DNA of 64,000 nucleotides from Rhodospirillaceae bacterium (GTDB lineage Bacteria > Pseudomonadota > Alphaproteobacteria > Dongiales > Dongiaceae). The stretch lies in NCBI GenBank assembly GCA_016712715.1, contig JADJQM010000001.1, positions 2,005,001-2,069,000 on the forward strand. Direction: 5' to 3'. Positions 25,896-34,562 of the stretch are shown here, piece by piece. Each line of letters starts with the position of its first letter. The first letter of the stretch is position 1. The notes under the pieces were generated by a model. It did not search any database. It was not told the origin of the DNA and saw only the letters and a list, made by a program, of their open reading frames with translations. The position numbers were made by a program, and so were the translations under genes.

Positions 25896-27058
25896 ATGAA
25901 CAGCTTCAAGCAGTCACGTCGTAACTTCATGCAGAATTCGGCCCTGATGGCGGCGGCCTTTGCCGCCGGCGGCGTTGCCGGCCTGCGCCCGGCCTTCGCC
26001 GACCGGTCGAAGGAACTCAATATCCTGTGCTGGGAAGGCTATAACTCGGCCCAGGTGCTGGACCCGTTCCGCACCTCGAGCGGCGCCACGGTGAAGGCGG
26101 AATCGCTCACCAACGACCCCACCATGATCAACCGGCTGCGCGCCGGCGAGACCAATGTGTGGGATCTCATCAACGTCAACAATCACTGGGCGCGCAAGGT
26201 CATGTTCCCGGAAAGCTCATCATGCCGCTCGACCGCGCCAAGATGGAGCCCTATTTCACGAAGATGGGCCCGGACTTCAAGCCGCCCTACAAATGGGCGA
26301 TGGACGATAGCGGGGAACAACTTCTTGGCATGGCGCAGCGCTACGGCCCCTACTCCTTCGTCGTCAACACCGACAAGGTGAGCCGGGCTACTGCCGAGGA
26401 CCAGGGCTGGGATCTGTGGAACGATCCTGCCAATGACAAGAAATACGGCGTACTCGAATCCGACGATTGGAACGTGTTCAACATCTGCTGCATCGCCGGC
26501 TTCGATCCGTTCAAGGAGCATACGCCTGAGGAAATCGCCAAATTCGGCGAGACCGCGAAGAAGGTGTTCAAGGGCGCCAAGATGGTGGGCGATATCGCCA
26601 CCATGAACCAGGCGCTGGTCTCGGGCGAAATCGACTTCCACATGACGGGCGGCACCTATTCGGCCTCGCCGGCGCGTGCCGACGGCGCCCTCAACATCCG
26701 CGCCGTGACACCCAAGAAGGGCCCGCTCGCCGGTGGCAAGGGCGGCATTTCCTGGATCGAGATCACCTCGGTGGTCAACAACCCGGATGTCTCGCCGCTG
26801 GCCGTGCAGTTCCTGGAGTATGTCCAGGACCCGAAGGTCGCCCACACCGTGGCCTTCGCCGAAGGCACATTCAACCCCGTGGCGCAGATGGGCAACCCGG
26901 ATTGCTTCAGCCTGTTCACCAAGGAAGAACTGGACGCCATCCAGTATGACAGCCTTGAGGAAGAGATGGCGCGCTCGGTCGAATACGACATCGTGCCGGA
27001 TTACGACAAGCTGCTCGACATCATGACCGCAGCAAAGCGCGACGCGTCCGGCGGCTGA
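25896..27058 (+). pseudogene. PotD-like spermidine/putrescine-class binding protein, interrupted by one frameshift
   Basis: The N-terminal part starts MNSFKQSRRNFMQNSALM, a Tat signal, after GGAGAGG at 25884-25890. It runs through LNILCWEGYNSAQVLDPF to KVMFPE and then shifts frame. The continuation, KLIMPLDRAKMEPYF to the stop at 27058, is a normal PotD-type C-terminal part. The total of 1163 bases is one short of 388 codons. Adding one A to the AAA at 26212-26214 restores FPEKLIMPLD exactly. The product would bind a polyamine or amino alcohol in the periplasm for the transporter downstream. A sequencing or assembly indel is as likely as a true mutation. Confidence 0.85.
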
Positions 27059-27083
27059 TTGCCGAAGACGTCTTGACGAACGG

Positions 27084-27121
27084 GGATCGCCCGGCTGATC
27101 TTTTGCCGGGCGATCCTGTTT
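27084..27121 (+). terminator. Intercistronic stem-loop between binding protein and ATPase genes
   Basis: GGATCGCCCGGC (27084-27095) pairs fully with GCCGGGCGATCC (27105-27116) across a nine-base loop, followed by TGTTT. Within an ABC operon such hairpins usually act as partial terminators or protect the upstream mRNA, so that more binding protein is made than channel. Confidence 0.8.
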
Positions 27122-27161
27122 CTCCACACCCCTTTCATCACGATCCGGATTTTCGAGGACC

Positions 27162-28229
27162 ATGAACGGCCGATCGCCCATATTGCAATTGCGAAAGCTC
27201 ACCAAGACGTTCGGTTCCTTCACGGCCGTCAAAGAAATCAACCTCGATATCACCGAAGGCGAGTTCTTCACCATCGTCGGCCCGTCGGGCAGCGGCAAGA
27301 CCACCCTGCTGCGCATGCTGACCGGCATGGAGAGTGCCAGCAGCGGCGATATCCTGCTGCGGGGTGCCCGCATCAACGACCTGCCGGCCAACAAGCGGCC
27401 GACCTGCATGGTGTTCCAGTCGCTGGCGCTGTTTCCGCACCGCACGGTCGGGCAGAACATCGAATTCTCGCTCAAGATCAAGAATATCGCGCCCGACGTC
27501 CGCAAGGCGCGGGCGCTGCAGCTGATGGCGCAGTTGCGCCTGCCGCAGGATTATTACGGCAAGAGCGTCACCAAATGTTCGGGCGGCGAGCGGCAGCGCG
27601 TAGCACTTGCCCGGGCGCTGGCTTATGACCCGGATATCCTGTTCTTCGACGAGCCGCTCTCCGCCATCGACTACAAGCTCAGGAAGACGCTTGAGAAAGA
27701 GCTGAAGGACATCCACCGCGAGACAGGCAAGACCTTCATCTACATCACCCATTCCCTCGAAGAGGCGATGGTGATGAGCGACCGGATCGGCGTCATGCGC
27801 GCCGGGCAACTGGTGCAGGTGGGTTCGCCGCAGCAGATCTATTCCGCGCCGGAGACGAAGTTCGTCTCCGAATTCATCGGCGACGTCAATGTCATGGCGG
27901 TGACCGCCAAGGGACCTTCGACCGTCCATGCGGCGGAGTTCGGCATCGATATTGCCAGCCCCGCGGTGCCGGCGGGCTTTGGCGCCGGGCATCTGGTGGT
28001 GCGACCGGAATCGCTGCGCTTCGTCGAGAGCCGCGCCGGCGCCGAGAACTGCATCGAAGGCCGGCTTTATAATGAATATGTGCTGGGCTCGCGCATCCAG
28101 TACCAGGTCCGCGTCCATGACCATGTCTTCATCGTCGAGAAGTTGCGCCAGCAGGCCTTCACCGGCCAGCGCGACGACAGTGTGCTGATCGGCTGGGATG
28201 CCAAGGACAGCATCCTGGTGACGGATTGA
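27162..28229 (+). CDS. PotA-like ABC transporter ATPase
   Basis: 355 residues: Walker A GPSGSGKTTLLRMLTGME, signature CSGGERQRVALARALAYDP, Walker B ILFFDEPLSAIDYKLR, and a C-terminal TOBE-like regulatory domain after residue 240. It belongs to the CUT/polyamine (PotA) class and energises the PotB/PotC pair that follows. It is cotranscribed with the binding protein upstream. The whole transporter is under the same operator type as the shell operon, so it likely imports the BMC substrate. Confidence 0.93.
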   Translation: MNGRSPILQLRKLTKTFGSFTAVKEINLDITEGEFFTIVGPSGSGKTTLLRMLTGMESASSGDILLRGARINDLPANKRPTCMVFQSLALFPHRTVGQNIEFSLKIKNIAPDVRKARALQLMAQLRLPQDYYGKSVTKCSGGERQRVALARALAYDPDILFFDEPLSAIDYKLRKTLEKELKDIHRETGKTFIYITHSLEEAMVMSDRIGVMRAGQLVQVGSPQQIYSAPETKFVSEFIGDVNVMAVTAKGPSTVHAAEFGIDIASPAVPAGFGAGHLVVRPESLRFVESRAGAENCIEGRLYNEYVLGSRIQYQVRVHDHVFIVEKLRQQAFTGQRDDSVLIGWDAKDSILVTD

Positions 28230-28245
28230 GCGGCGGGGGCAGCGC

Positions 28246-29100
28246 ATGAACCTCGCCAAGAGCATCGGTCCCGGCACTAGGCACGCCATTCCCATCCTGC
28301 TGTTCCTGCTGGTGGGATTCGCGGCCCCACTGCTGGCCGTCATCGGCTTCAGCTTCATCCCCGCGCGGAGCTTCTCGCTGTGGCAGAGCTGGAGCCTTGG
28401 CAACTACATCGAGATCTTCAACTCGACCAGTTATCTCTCCTTCCTCTGGTCACTGGGTCTTGCCGCCGTGACGGTGCTGATCCTTGCCATGATCTGCTAT
28501 CCGATCGCCTATGGCCTCGCCCGCGTGTTCGGCAAATATGCGACCCTGGTGACGTTGCTGTTCACCATTCCCTTGTTCGTCTCGGAAAATGTGCGGCTTT
28601 ACGGCTGGGTCCTGTTTTTCATCAAGAACGGCGTGCTGCTGGGCACGCTCAAATCCTGGTTTGGCATCGAGCCCGAAAGCTGGCTGTTCACCAACGGCAT
28701 CATCGTGTTCGGCATGGTCTATGTGTATCTCCCCTTCATGCTGTTCCCGATGACGCTCGGCGTCTCCATGGTGCCCGACCAGACCCGCGACGCGGCCTTC
28801 GACCTCGGCGCCACGCGCTGGCAGGTGTTCAAGGAGGTGGAACTGCCGCTTTCCATGCCCGGCATCATGATCGGCTTCCTGCTCTCCTTCGTGCTGGCGG
28901 TGGGTGCTATCGCCGAGGCGAAGGTGCTGGGTGGGCAGCAGATCATCCCGATCAGCCACGACATCGAGATCGCCTTCACCTATGCGCAGAACTGGCCACT
29001 GGGGGCCGCCCTTTCGGTACTCCTCATGCTGGTGGTGGGCACCATGGTGCTCCTCGTGCTACGCCGCTTCGATCTCGATGCCATCCTGGGACGGAGATAG
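28246..29100 (+). CDS. PotB-like ABC transporter permease
   Basis: 284 residues with six membrane segments and the EAA loop DAAFDLGATRWQVFKEVELPLSMPG. It has the KNGVLLGTL segment and long periplasmic first loop typical of polyamine-class first permeases. It forms the channel with the next gene, three bases downstream. Confidence 0.92.
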   Translation: MNLAKSIGPGTRHAIPILLFLLVGFAAPLLAVIGFSFIPARSFSLWQSWSLGNYIEIFNSTSYLSFLWSLGLAAVTVLILAMICYPIAYGLARVFGKYATLVTLLFTIPLFVSENVRLYGWVLFFIKNGVLLGTLKSWFGIEPESWLFTNGIIVFGMVYVYLPFMLFPMTLGVSMVPDQTRDAAFDLGATRWQVFKEVELPLSMPGIMIGFLLSFVLAVGAIAEAKVLGGQQIIPISHDIEIAFTYAQNWPLGAALSVLLMLVVGTMVLLVLRRFDLDAILGRR

Positions 29101-29103
29101 GCC

Positions 29104-29925
29104 ATGAGCAGCCTCGCCCCCCGCTGGCGTACCTCACTCATCTGGGCCTGGACCGCGGCCGTGGTCGTGTTCATGTACCTGCCGGGCCTCTGCCTGCTGC
29201 TGGCCTCGATGACGTCGAGCCGCTATTTCATCTTCCCGATCACAAAATGGGGCTTCGCCTGGTGGGAGAAGACCTTCGCCTCGCTGGAAATCCACCAGCT
29301 GTTCCAGACCTCCTTGCTGATCGCCTTCTGCGTCACCGTCATTGCGGTCACCATCGCGCTCTTCGGCGCGCTCGCTTTTGCACGGTATGACTGGAAGGGG
29401 CGCAGCCTCTATCAGAAGATCGTGCTGCTGCCGATCTTCTTTCCGCAATCGGTGCTGGGTCTTTCCCTACTGCTGTGGTTCAATGCGCTGGGCCTCACCA
29501 TGTCTTGGCAGACGGCGGTGTTTGCGCATCTGGTCTGGATCGTCCCGGTCTGCACCCTGGTCATCTCGATCCAGGTCTATTCCTTCGATCCGGCATTGGA
29601 AGAAGCGGCCTTCGATCTCGGTGCCACCAAATGGCAGGTATTCCGCGAAGTGACGTTGCCGGTACTGTTCCCCGGCATCTTCTCCGGCGCCCTCTTTGCG
29701 TTCCTGCTGTCCTGGGGCAATTTCCCGTTGTCGCTCTATACGACCGGCGCCGATACGACGATCCCCGAATATCTCTATGCCAAGATGGTCGCGGGCTATA
29801 CGCCGGGCGTCCCGGTGCTGGGCACCGTCTCGACCGTGGGGGCTGCGGGCCTGCTGCTCGTCGGCTATGCCATCATCCTGATGCTGCGCCGCCGCCGCGC
29901 CGTCAGCGATCAATCGGAAACCTGA
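29104..29925 (+). CDS. PotC-like ABC transporter permease
   Basis: 273 residues with six membrane segments and the EAA loop EAAFDLGATKWQVFREVTLPVLFPG (EAAFDLGATKWQVF being diagnostic). It is the second channel subunit of the polyamine-class importer. It is followed after 22 bases by the short-chain dehydrogenase gene, with GGAG in the gap, so uptake and the first oxidation look co-transcribed. Confidence 0.92.
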   Translation: MSSLAPRWRTSLIWAWTAAVVVFMYLPGLCLLLASMTSSRYFIFPITKWGFAWWEKTFASLEIHQLFQTSLLIAFCVTVIAVTIALFGALAFARYDWKGRSLYQKIVLLPIFFPQSVLGLSLLLWFNALGLTMSWQTAVFAHLVWIVPVCTLVISIQVYSFDPALEEAAFDLGATKWQVFREVTLPVLFPGIFSGALFAFLLSWGNFPLSLYTTGADTTIPEYLYAKMVAGYTPGVPVLGTVSTVGAAGLLLVGYAIILMLRRRRAVSDQSET

Positions 29926-29947
29926 GCAAAGATAGAGGAGACGCGCC

Positions 29948-30730
29948 ATGTTGGCCGCATCGATCAAGGGGAAATCCGTCATCGTCACTGGCGCCAGCAA
30001 GGGCATCGGCAAGGGCATCGCCCGCGTCTTCGCGCAGCACGGCGCCAAGGTGCTGGTGGTCGGGCGCGATCTCAAAGCCGCGGAAGCCGCGGCCAAGGAA
30101 TTGACCGATATGGGGCATACCGCCTCGGGCTTTTCGGCCGACGTCACCAAATTGCCCGAGATGGAGAAGATGGCGAAGGCCGCCGTCGATCGCTATGGCG
30201 GCGTCGACGTGCTCTGTGCCAATGCCGGCATGTTCCCGCAGGTGAAGATCGAGGAAATGTCGCCGGAGACCTGGGACGATGTGATGGCGACCAACCTCAA
30301 GGGCACCTTCCTGTCGGTGAAGGCCTGCGTGCCTTACCTCAAGAAATCCGGCGAAGGCCGCATCGTCATCACATCCTCGATCACCGGGCCGGTCACCGGC
30401 TTTCCGGGTTGGACCCATTACGGCGCCACCAAGGCGGGCCAATTGGGCTTCATGCGCACGGCCTGCATGGAACTTGCGAAATACGGCATCACGGTCAACG
30501 CCGTGCTTCCCGGCAATGTCATGACCGAGGGGCTCATCGAATTGGGCGAGGCCTATATGAAGGGCATGGCGGCGGCGGTGCCGCTGGGCAAGCTCGGCAC
30601 GGTCGACGATATCGGCCATGCCGCTTTGTTCCTTGCCTCGCGCGAGGCGGGCTATATCACCGGGCAGACGATCATCGTCGATGGCGGTCAGATCCTGCCG
30701 GAATCACAGGACGCGATGGCGCAGATGTGA
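29948..30730 (+). CDS. Short-chain dehydrogenase, likely 1-amino-2-propanol dehydrogenase type
   Basis: 260 residues with the NAD(P) motif TGASKGIGKG at 14-23, NAG at 92-94, and the catalytic set S144, Y158, K162 in TSSITGPVTGFPGWTHYGATK. The SSITGPxTGxPGW block and the DGGQILPES tail resemble the SDR associated with the mycobacterial RMM microcompartment, reported as an (S)-1-amino-2-propanol dehydrogenase making aminoacetone. It is the last gene of the transporter operon. The family is certain; the substrate is inferred from the similarity and the locus. Confidence 0.85.
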   Translation: MLAASIKGKSVIVTGASKGIGKGIARVFAQHGAKVLVVGRDLKAAEAAAKELTDMGHTASGFSADVTKLPEMEKMAKAAVDRYGGVDVLCANAGMFPQVKIEEMSPETWDDVMATNLKGTFLSVKACVPYLKKSGEGRIVITSSITGPVTGFPGWTHYGATKAGQLGFMRTACMELAKYGITVNAVLPGNVMTEGLIELGEAYMKGMAAAVPLGKLGTVDDIGHAALFLASREAGYITGQTIIVDGGQILPESQDAMAQM

Positions 30731-30752
30731 GTTGGAATTGTACTGATCGTTC

Positions 30753-30890
30753 CCCCTCACCCTTACCCTCTCCCGCAAGGGAAGAGGGAATGAGGCTGTG
30801 CCGGCAAAACCGTACGTAGACAAGAAGATCTCACCGCCACTGCGTGACGTAGCCCCTCTCCCCTTGCGGGAGAGGGGTTGGGGTGAGGGG
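30753..30890. repeat. Dispersed palindromic element, longer variant
   Basis: Starts CCCCTCACCCTTACCCTCTC and ends AGGGGTTGGGGTGAGGGG. The outer arms match the other four copies, but the interior is about 35 bases longer and different (GCAAGGGAAGAGGGAATG, then a unique stretch, then CCCTCTCCCCTTGCGGGAG). It lies between the convergent SDR and AraC genes. Confidence 0.82.
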
Positions 30891-30892
30891 GT

Positions 30893-31960
30893 TCAGTGCC
30901 CCTGTTTGCGATAGGCGCGGGGGCTGACGCCGGTCCAGCGGGTGAAGGCGCGGGTGAAGGCGGAGAGTTCGGAATAGCCAAGCAGCAGGGCAATCTCGGT
31001 CAGCGGCAATTGGCGCTGATCGAGATACATCTGGGCCAGACTCTGGCGCGTGGTCTCGACCGCGTCCTTGTAGGTGAGGCCCTGTTCGGCAAGTTCCCGC
31101 TGGATCATGGCGCCCGGCACGCGCAGCATCTGCGCGATCTGTTCCAGACTGGGATAGCCGCCCGGCAGATTGACGCGGATCGCGGTCTTGACCCGGTCGA
31201 CCATGCCGTCGCTGCCCTGACGGTGCGAGCCCAATGATTCAAGGCAGGTCTGCATCATGGTGAGGAGCTGCAGGTCGCGCCCCGGCATCTGCCGGTCGAG
31301 GAGTTCCGGGCGGAACAGCAGCGCGTTGGTGGGCTGGCTGAAATAGACCGGGGCGTCGAAGGCAGTCTCGTGATCCTTCCAGAATTCCGGGCGGGGATGT
31401 TCAAAATGCACCTCGACCGGCGCCCATTTCGGGCCGCAGCAATCGCGGATCACATTGGCGAACATGCAGAGCGACAGTTCGGCGTCTTGGCGGCGTTCGA
31501 CGATTTCCGAGGAATAGATCTGGTATTCAAGGCGCATCAACCCGTCGGCCCCGCGCGCGAGCTGCATGCCGGAAGATTCCTGGTGGAAATGGAAGAGGCG
31601 CACCAGATTGTCGAGGGCCGCCCCCAGGGTCGGTGAGGAAATGGCGGCATAGCCCCACATGCCGAGGTCGCGGGGCTGGAATTGCTGGCCGAAATGCAGG
31701 CCGAAATTGCCGGGGCTGAACTTCTCACCTTCGATCTGCTTGGCGGCCTGCTCGAACAGGCGGCAATAGGAGGCAAGCTTCAATTTCAGGGTCGGTGCCC
31801 CCGCCATGTCCGGGGCGATGCCGGAATTGCCGAAGATCGAATCGACGTCGCCATGCTGGCGCTCGATGAAATCGACAAGGCCGGTCGCCGCCGCCGCCAG
31901 CACGATGGGCGCGCCGGTCTCGCGGCTGTCGGTCTTCGGATCCAGCAGAGCGGTTGCCAT
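30893..31960 (-). CDS. AraC-family regulator B (kinase-shell arm)
   Basis: About 355 residues, with the same architecture as the regulator at 20168-21226: an N-terminal effector/dimerisation domain and a C-terminal double helix-turn-helix (EIALLLGYSELSAFTRAF, RWTGVSPRAYR). The helix-turn-helix ends of the two proteins are nearly identical. The ATG at 31960 has GGAGAAAT upstream and is preferred over an open TTG extension. It is divergent from the kinase-shell operon. Identical recognition helices imply the same operator, which fits the shared TGTCAAGA sites. Confidence 0.93.
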   Translation of the reverse strand: MATALLDPKTDSRETGAPIVLAAAATGLVDFIERQHGDVDSIFGNSGIAPDMAGAPTLKLKLASYCRLFEQAAKQIEGEKFSPGNFGLHFGQQFQPRDLGMWGYAAISSPTLGAALDNLVRLFHFHQESSGMQLARGADGLMRLEYQIYSSEIVERRQDAELSLCMFANVIRDCCGPKWAPVEVHFEHPRPEFWKDHETAFDAPVYFSQPTNALLFRPELLDRQMPGRDLQLLTMMQTCLESLGSHRQGSDGMVDRVKTAIRVNLPGGYPSLEQIAQMLRVPGAMIQRELAEQGLTYKDAVETTRQSLAQMYLDQRQLPLTEIALLLGYSELSAFTRAFTRWTGVSPRAYRKQGH

Positions 31961-32054
31961 CGGGATTTCTCCGGCCAAGCCATGTCAAGCCGTGGACAAG
32001 AGCCAATGATGGCATGGGCCGCGTCCGGCCTTCAAGGGTGCAAAGCGGTTCAGC

Positions 32055-32109
32055 TGTCAAGATCACCCCCCCACGGGTCAAGCGCGGCATGACGTCCGCG
32101 GCCTAACCT
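32055..32109 (+). promoter_or_regulatory. Candidate AraC-type tandem operator and -10, kinase-shell promoter
   Basis: TGTCAAGA (32055-32062) and GGTCAAGC (32076-32083) are 21 bp apart, then TAACCT (32104-32109) lies 28 bp after the second site. The core CTGTCAAGATC and the TAACCTGCC block are shared with the dehydratase promoter at the same distance to within one base. The leader from about 32115 to the kinase start at 32234 holds nothing else I recognise. Confidence 0.72.
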
Positions 32110-32233
32110 GCCAAACAGATGGAAACATGCCGGTCGCAAACAAGCGGCGACTCCGCCAGGGTTTTTAAGAATTGGGTTTCTAAACACTTGGCGGGCAAAG
32201 AGCCTGATCGACATCTGGGAGCTGAGGATATTC

Positions 32234-33232
32234 ATGAGCGGCATGCTCACGACTGAACAATTGTTGCGCGTGATCGATGAACTGGCGGTAGCCAGCCTGC
32301 CGCGTTGGGGCTTAGGCGGCGCCGAGCTGAAGCTTATCAACCATTCCGAAAACTGGACCTACCGCGTGACGCCAAAGGGTGCTGCGCGCCCCGTGATCCT
32401 GCGCGTGCACCGCGAGGGCTATCACAGTCTCAATGGCATTCGCAGCGAGCTGGCCTGGATGCGCGCCCTGCAGGCGGAAGCCGGGGTGAAGACGCCACAG
32501 GCGATCCCCGCGCAGGACGGCAGCGACATCCAGACCGTGTCGCATCCGTCCCTCTCCAGCCCGCGCAATTGCGTGCTGTTCGAGTTCATCGACGGGATCG
32601 AGCCGCCGCAGGACAATCTCATGGCGCCGTTCCGCCAGCTGGGCGAAGTCACGGCGCGCTGCCACAATCACAGCGAAGGCTGGGCGCGGCCACCCTATTT
32701 CGAGCGCCTCTCCTGGGATTTTGAGCATTCCGTGGGCCGGACCGCCAATTGGGGACGCTGGCAGGACGGGCCGGATTGCACGCCGGACCGGGCAAGGCTG
32801 CTGCAACGCGCGGTCGATCTCATGGAGAAGCGGCTCGCACGTTTCGGCCAGGCCAACACCCGCTATGGCCTCATCCATGCCGATTTCCGGCTGGCCAATC
32901 TCCTCGTTCACAACGGCGATGTGCGTGTCATCGACTTCGACGATTGCGGCCTTGGCTGGTTCCTTTATGACGCCGCCACCGCGGTCAGCTTCTTCGAGGA
33001 CCGCGCCGATGTGCCGGAGTTGATGGAAGCCTGGAAGGAAGGCTATCGCCGTATCCGCACCTTGCCGCCGGAAGACGAACATGAAATCTGGACCTTCATC
33101 CTGCTGCGGCGCATGACGCTGTTCGCCTGGATGGGGAGCCATGCCGAAACCGATCTCGCGCGCACCGAAGGGCCGGGCTACAGCACCGGCACCTGCGAGC
33201 TCGCCGAGCGCTACTTACGCCAATACAGCTGA
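32234..33232 (+). CDS. APH-family kinase, candidate amino-alcohol kinase
   Basis: 332 residues of the aminoglycoside/choline-kinase-like fold, with the catalytic loop LIHADFRLANLLV (H215, D217, N222) and the metal Asp D234 in VIDFDDCG. A comparable kinase belongs to the RMM microcompartment loci and to the Pseudomonas route in which 1-amino-2-propanol is phosphorylated before elimination. It is first in an operon with the aminotransferase-fold enzyme, aldehyde dehydrogenase and shell genes. It probably makes the O-phospho-amino-alcohol in the cytosol. Confidence 0.86.
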   Translation: MSGMLTTEQLLRVIDELAVASLPRWGLGGAELKLINHSENWTYRVTPKGAARPVILRVHREGYHSLNGIRSELAWMRALQAEAGVKTPQAIPAQDGSDIQTVSHPSLSSPRNCVLFEFIDGIEPPQDNLMAPFRQLGEVTARCHNHSEGWARPPYFERLSWDFEHSVGRTANWGRWQDGPDCTPDRARLLQRAVDLMEKRLARFGQANTRYGLIHADFRLANLLVHNGDVRVIDFDDCGLGWFLYDAATAVSFFEDRADVPELMEAWKEGYRRIRTLPPEDEHEIWTFILLRRMTLFAWMGSHAETDLARTEGPGYSTGTCELAERYLRQYS

Positions 33233-33258
33233 CCCCTTCAGGGTTGAGGAAACGAGCC

Positions 33259-34548
33259 ATGGCCGAGCGAGAACAGAGTCCCGAAAAGCGCGAGATGCTC
33301 GCGAAATCGAAGCAGTTCTGGAATCCCGCCAAGACCCAGGCCTGGCAGGATATGGGCGTCGATCTGGTGATCGACCGGCGCGAGGGCTATTTCCTCTACG
33401 ACATGTCAGGCCGCCGCCTCATCGACCTGCACCTCAATGGCGGCACCTATAATATCGGCCATCGCCATCCGGAACTGGTAGAGGTGCTGAATCGCGGCAC
33501 CACCCGCTTCGACATGGGCAATCATCACTTCCCCTCGCAGGGTCGGACGGCGCTCGCCGAAATGCTGGCGCGGATCTGCGGCGGCGACATGCATTACACG
33601 ATCTATGCCTCGGGTGGTGCCGAAGCCATCGACATCGCGCTCAAGACCGCGCGCAACGCCACGCAGAAGCGCAAGATTCTCTCGATCAAGAACGCCTATC
33701 ACGGCCATACCGGCCTCGCGGTCGCGACCGGCGCCGACCGCTTCAAGAAGATCTTCCTCTCCGACAATCCGGAAGAATTCATCCATGTGCCGTTCAATGA
33801 TCTGAACGCGATGGAAGATGCGCTGCGCGCCAAGGATATCGCGGCGTTGATCATGGAGACGATCCCCGCCACCTACGGCTTCCCGATGCCCTTGCCGGGT
33901 TACCTGCAGGAAGTGAAGAAGTTGTGCGAGCGCTATGGTGCGCTCTATATCGCCGACGAGGTGCAGACCGGGCTCATGCGCTGCGGCGAGATGTGGGGCT
34001 ATCAGCGCTATGGCATCACGCCGGATATCCTGGTGACCGGCAAGGGTATTTCCGGCGGCATGTATCCCATCGCCTGTGTCGTCGTGCGCGAACCCTATGC
34101 CGGCTGGCTGAAGCAGGACGGCTTTGCCCATATGTCGACCATGGGCGGCGCCGAGCTTGGCTGCCTCGTCGCCATGAAGACATTGGAGATTCTCGAGCGG
34201 CCGATGGTGAAGCCGATGGTCAATTACATCTCGGAAACCTTCCGCAACGGGCTCCAAGAGATCATGGCGCTTTATCCGGATTTCTTCGTGGGCCTGCGGC
34301 AATGCGGCGTCGTCATGGGGCTGGAATTCGATTTCCCCGAAGTCGCCAAGCCGGTGATGAGGCATCTCTACGAGAACGGCGTCTGGGCCATCTTCTCGAC
34401 GCTCGATCCCCGCGTCCTGCAGTTCAAGCCCGGCGTGCTGATGAGTGCCGATCTCTGTGCCGAAGTGCTGGAACGCGTCGAGCGCGCCGTCGGCCTTGCC
34501 TATGCGGACTGCATGGGCAAGGGGCGCCAGTCGCACCGCGCCGCGTGA
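33259..34548 (+). CDS. Class III aminotransferase-fold PLP enzyme, candidate amino-alcohol-phosphate phospho-lyase
   Basis: 429 residues. The PLP lysine is K262 in DILVTGKGISGGMYP, the pyridine-N Asp is D233 in YIADEVQTGL, and YHGHTG at 147-152 holds the phosphate. Although the fold is of transaminases, ethanolamine-phosphate phospho-lyases are in the same family. The kinase gene immediately upstream makes elimination of phosphate and ammonia, giving an aldehyde (propionaldehyde from the 1-amino-2-propanol ester), the most coherent role. The ATG at 33259 follows GAGGA. A transaminase role cannot be excluded. Confidence 0.86.
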   Translation: MAEREQSPEKREMLAKSKQFWNPAKTQAWQDMGVDLVIDRREGYFLYDMSGRRLIDLHLNGGTYNIGHRHPELVEVLNRGTTRFDMGNHHFPSQGRTALAEMLARICGGDMHYTIYASGGAEAIDIALKTARNATQKRKILSIKNAYHGHTGLAVATGADRFKKIFLSDNPEEFIHVPFNDLNAMEDALRAKDIAALIMETIPATYGFPMPLPGYLQEVKKLCERYGALYIADEVQTGLMRCGEMWGYQRYGITPDILVTGKGISGGMYPIACVVVREPYAGWLKQDGFAHMSTMGGAELGCLVAMKTLEILERPMVKPMVNYISETFRNGLQEIMALYPDFFVGLRQCGVVMGLEFDFPEVAKPVMRHLYENGVWAIFSTLDPRVLQFKPGVLMSADLCAEVLERVERAVGLAYADCMGKGRQSHRAA

Positions 34549-34562
34549 GATAGGAACCGATC

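Noticed and set aside
26200..26222. Programmed frameshift in the PotD-like gene
   Set aside because: No slippery heptamer or downstream structure is evident, and binding proteins are not known to use frameshifting; a single missing base explains it.
2121..30890. Repeated palindromes as a CRISPR array or IS ends
   Set aside because: Copies are kilobases apart with genes between them, have no spacers, and no transposase or cas gene is nearby.
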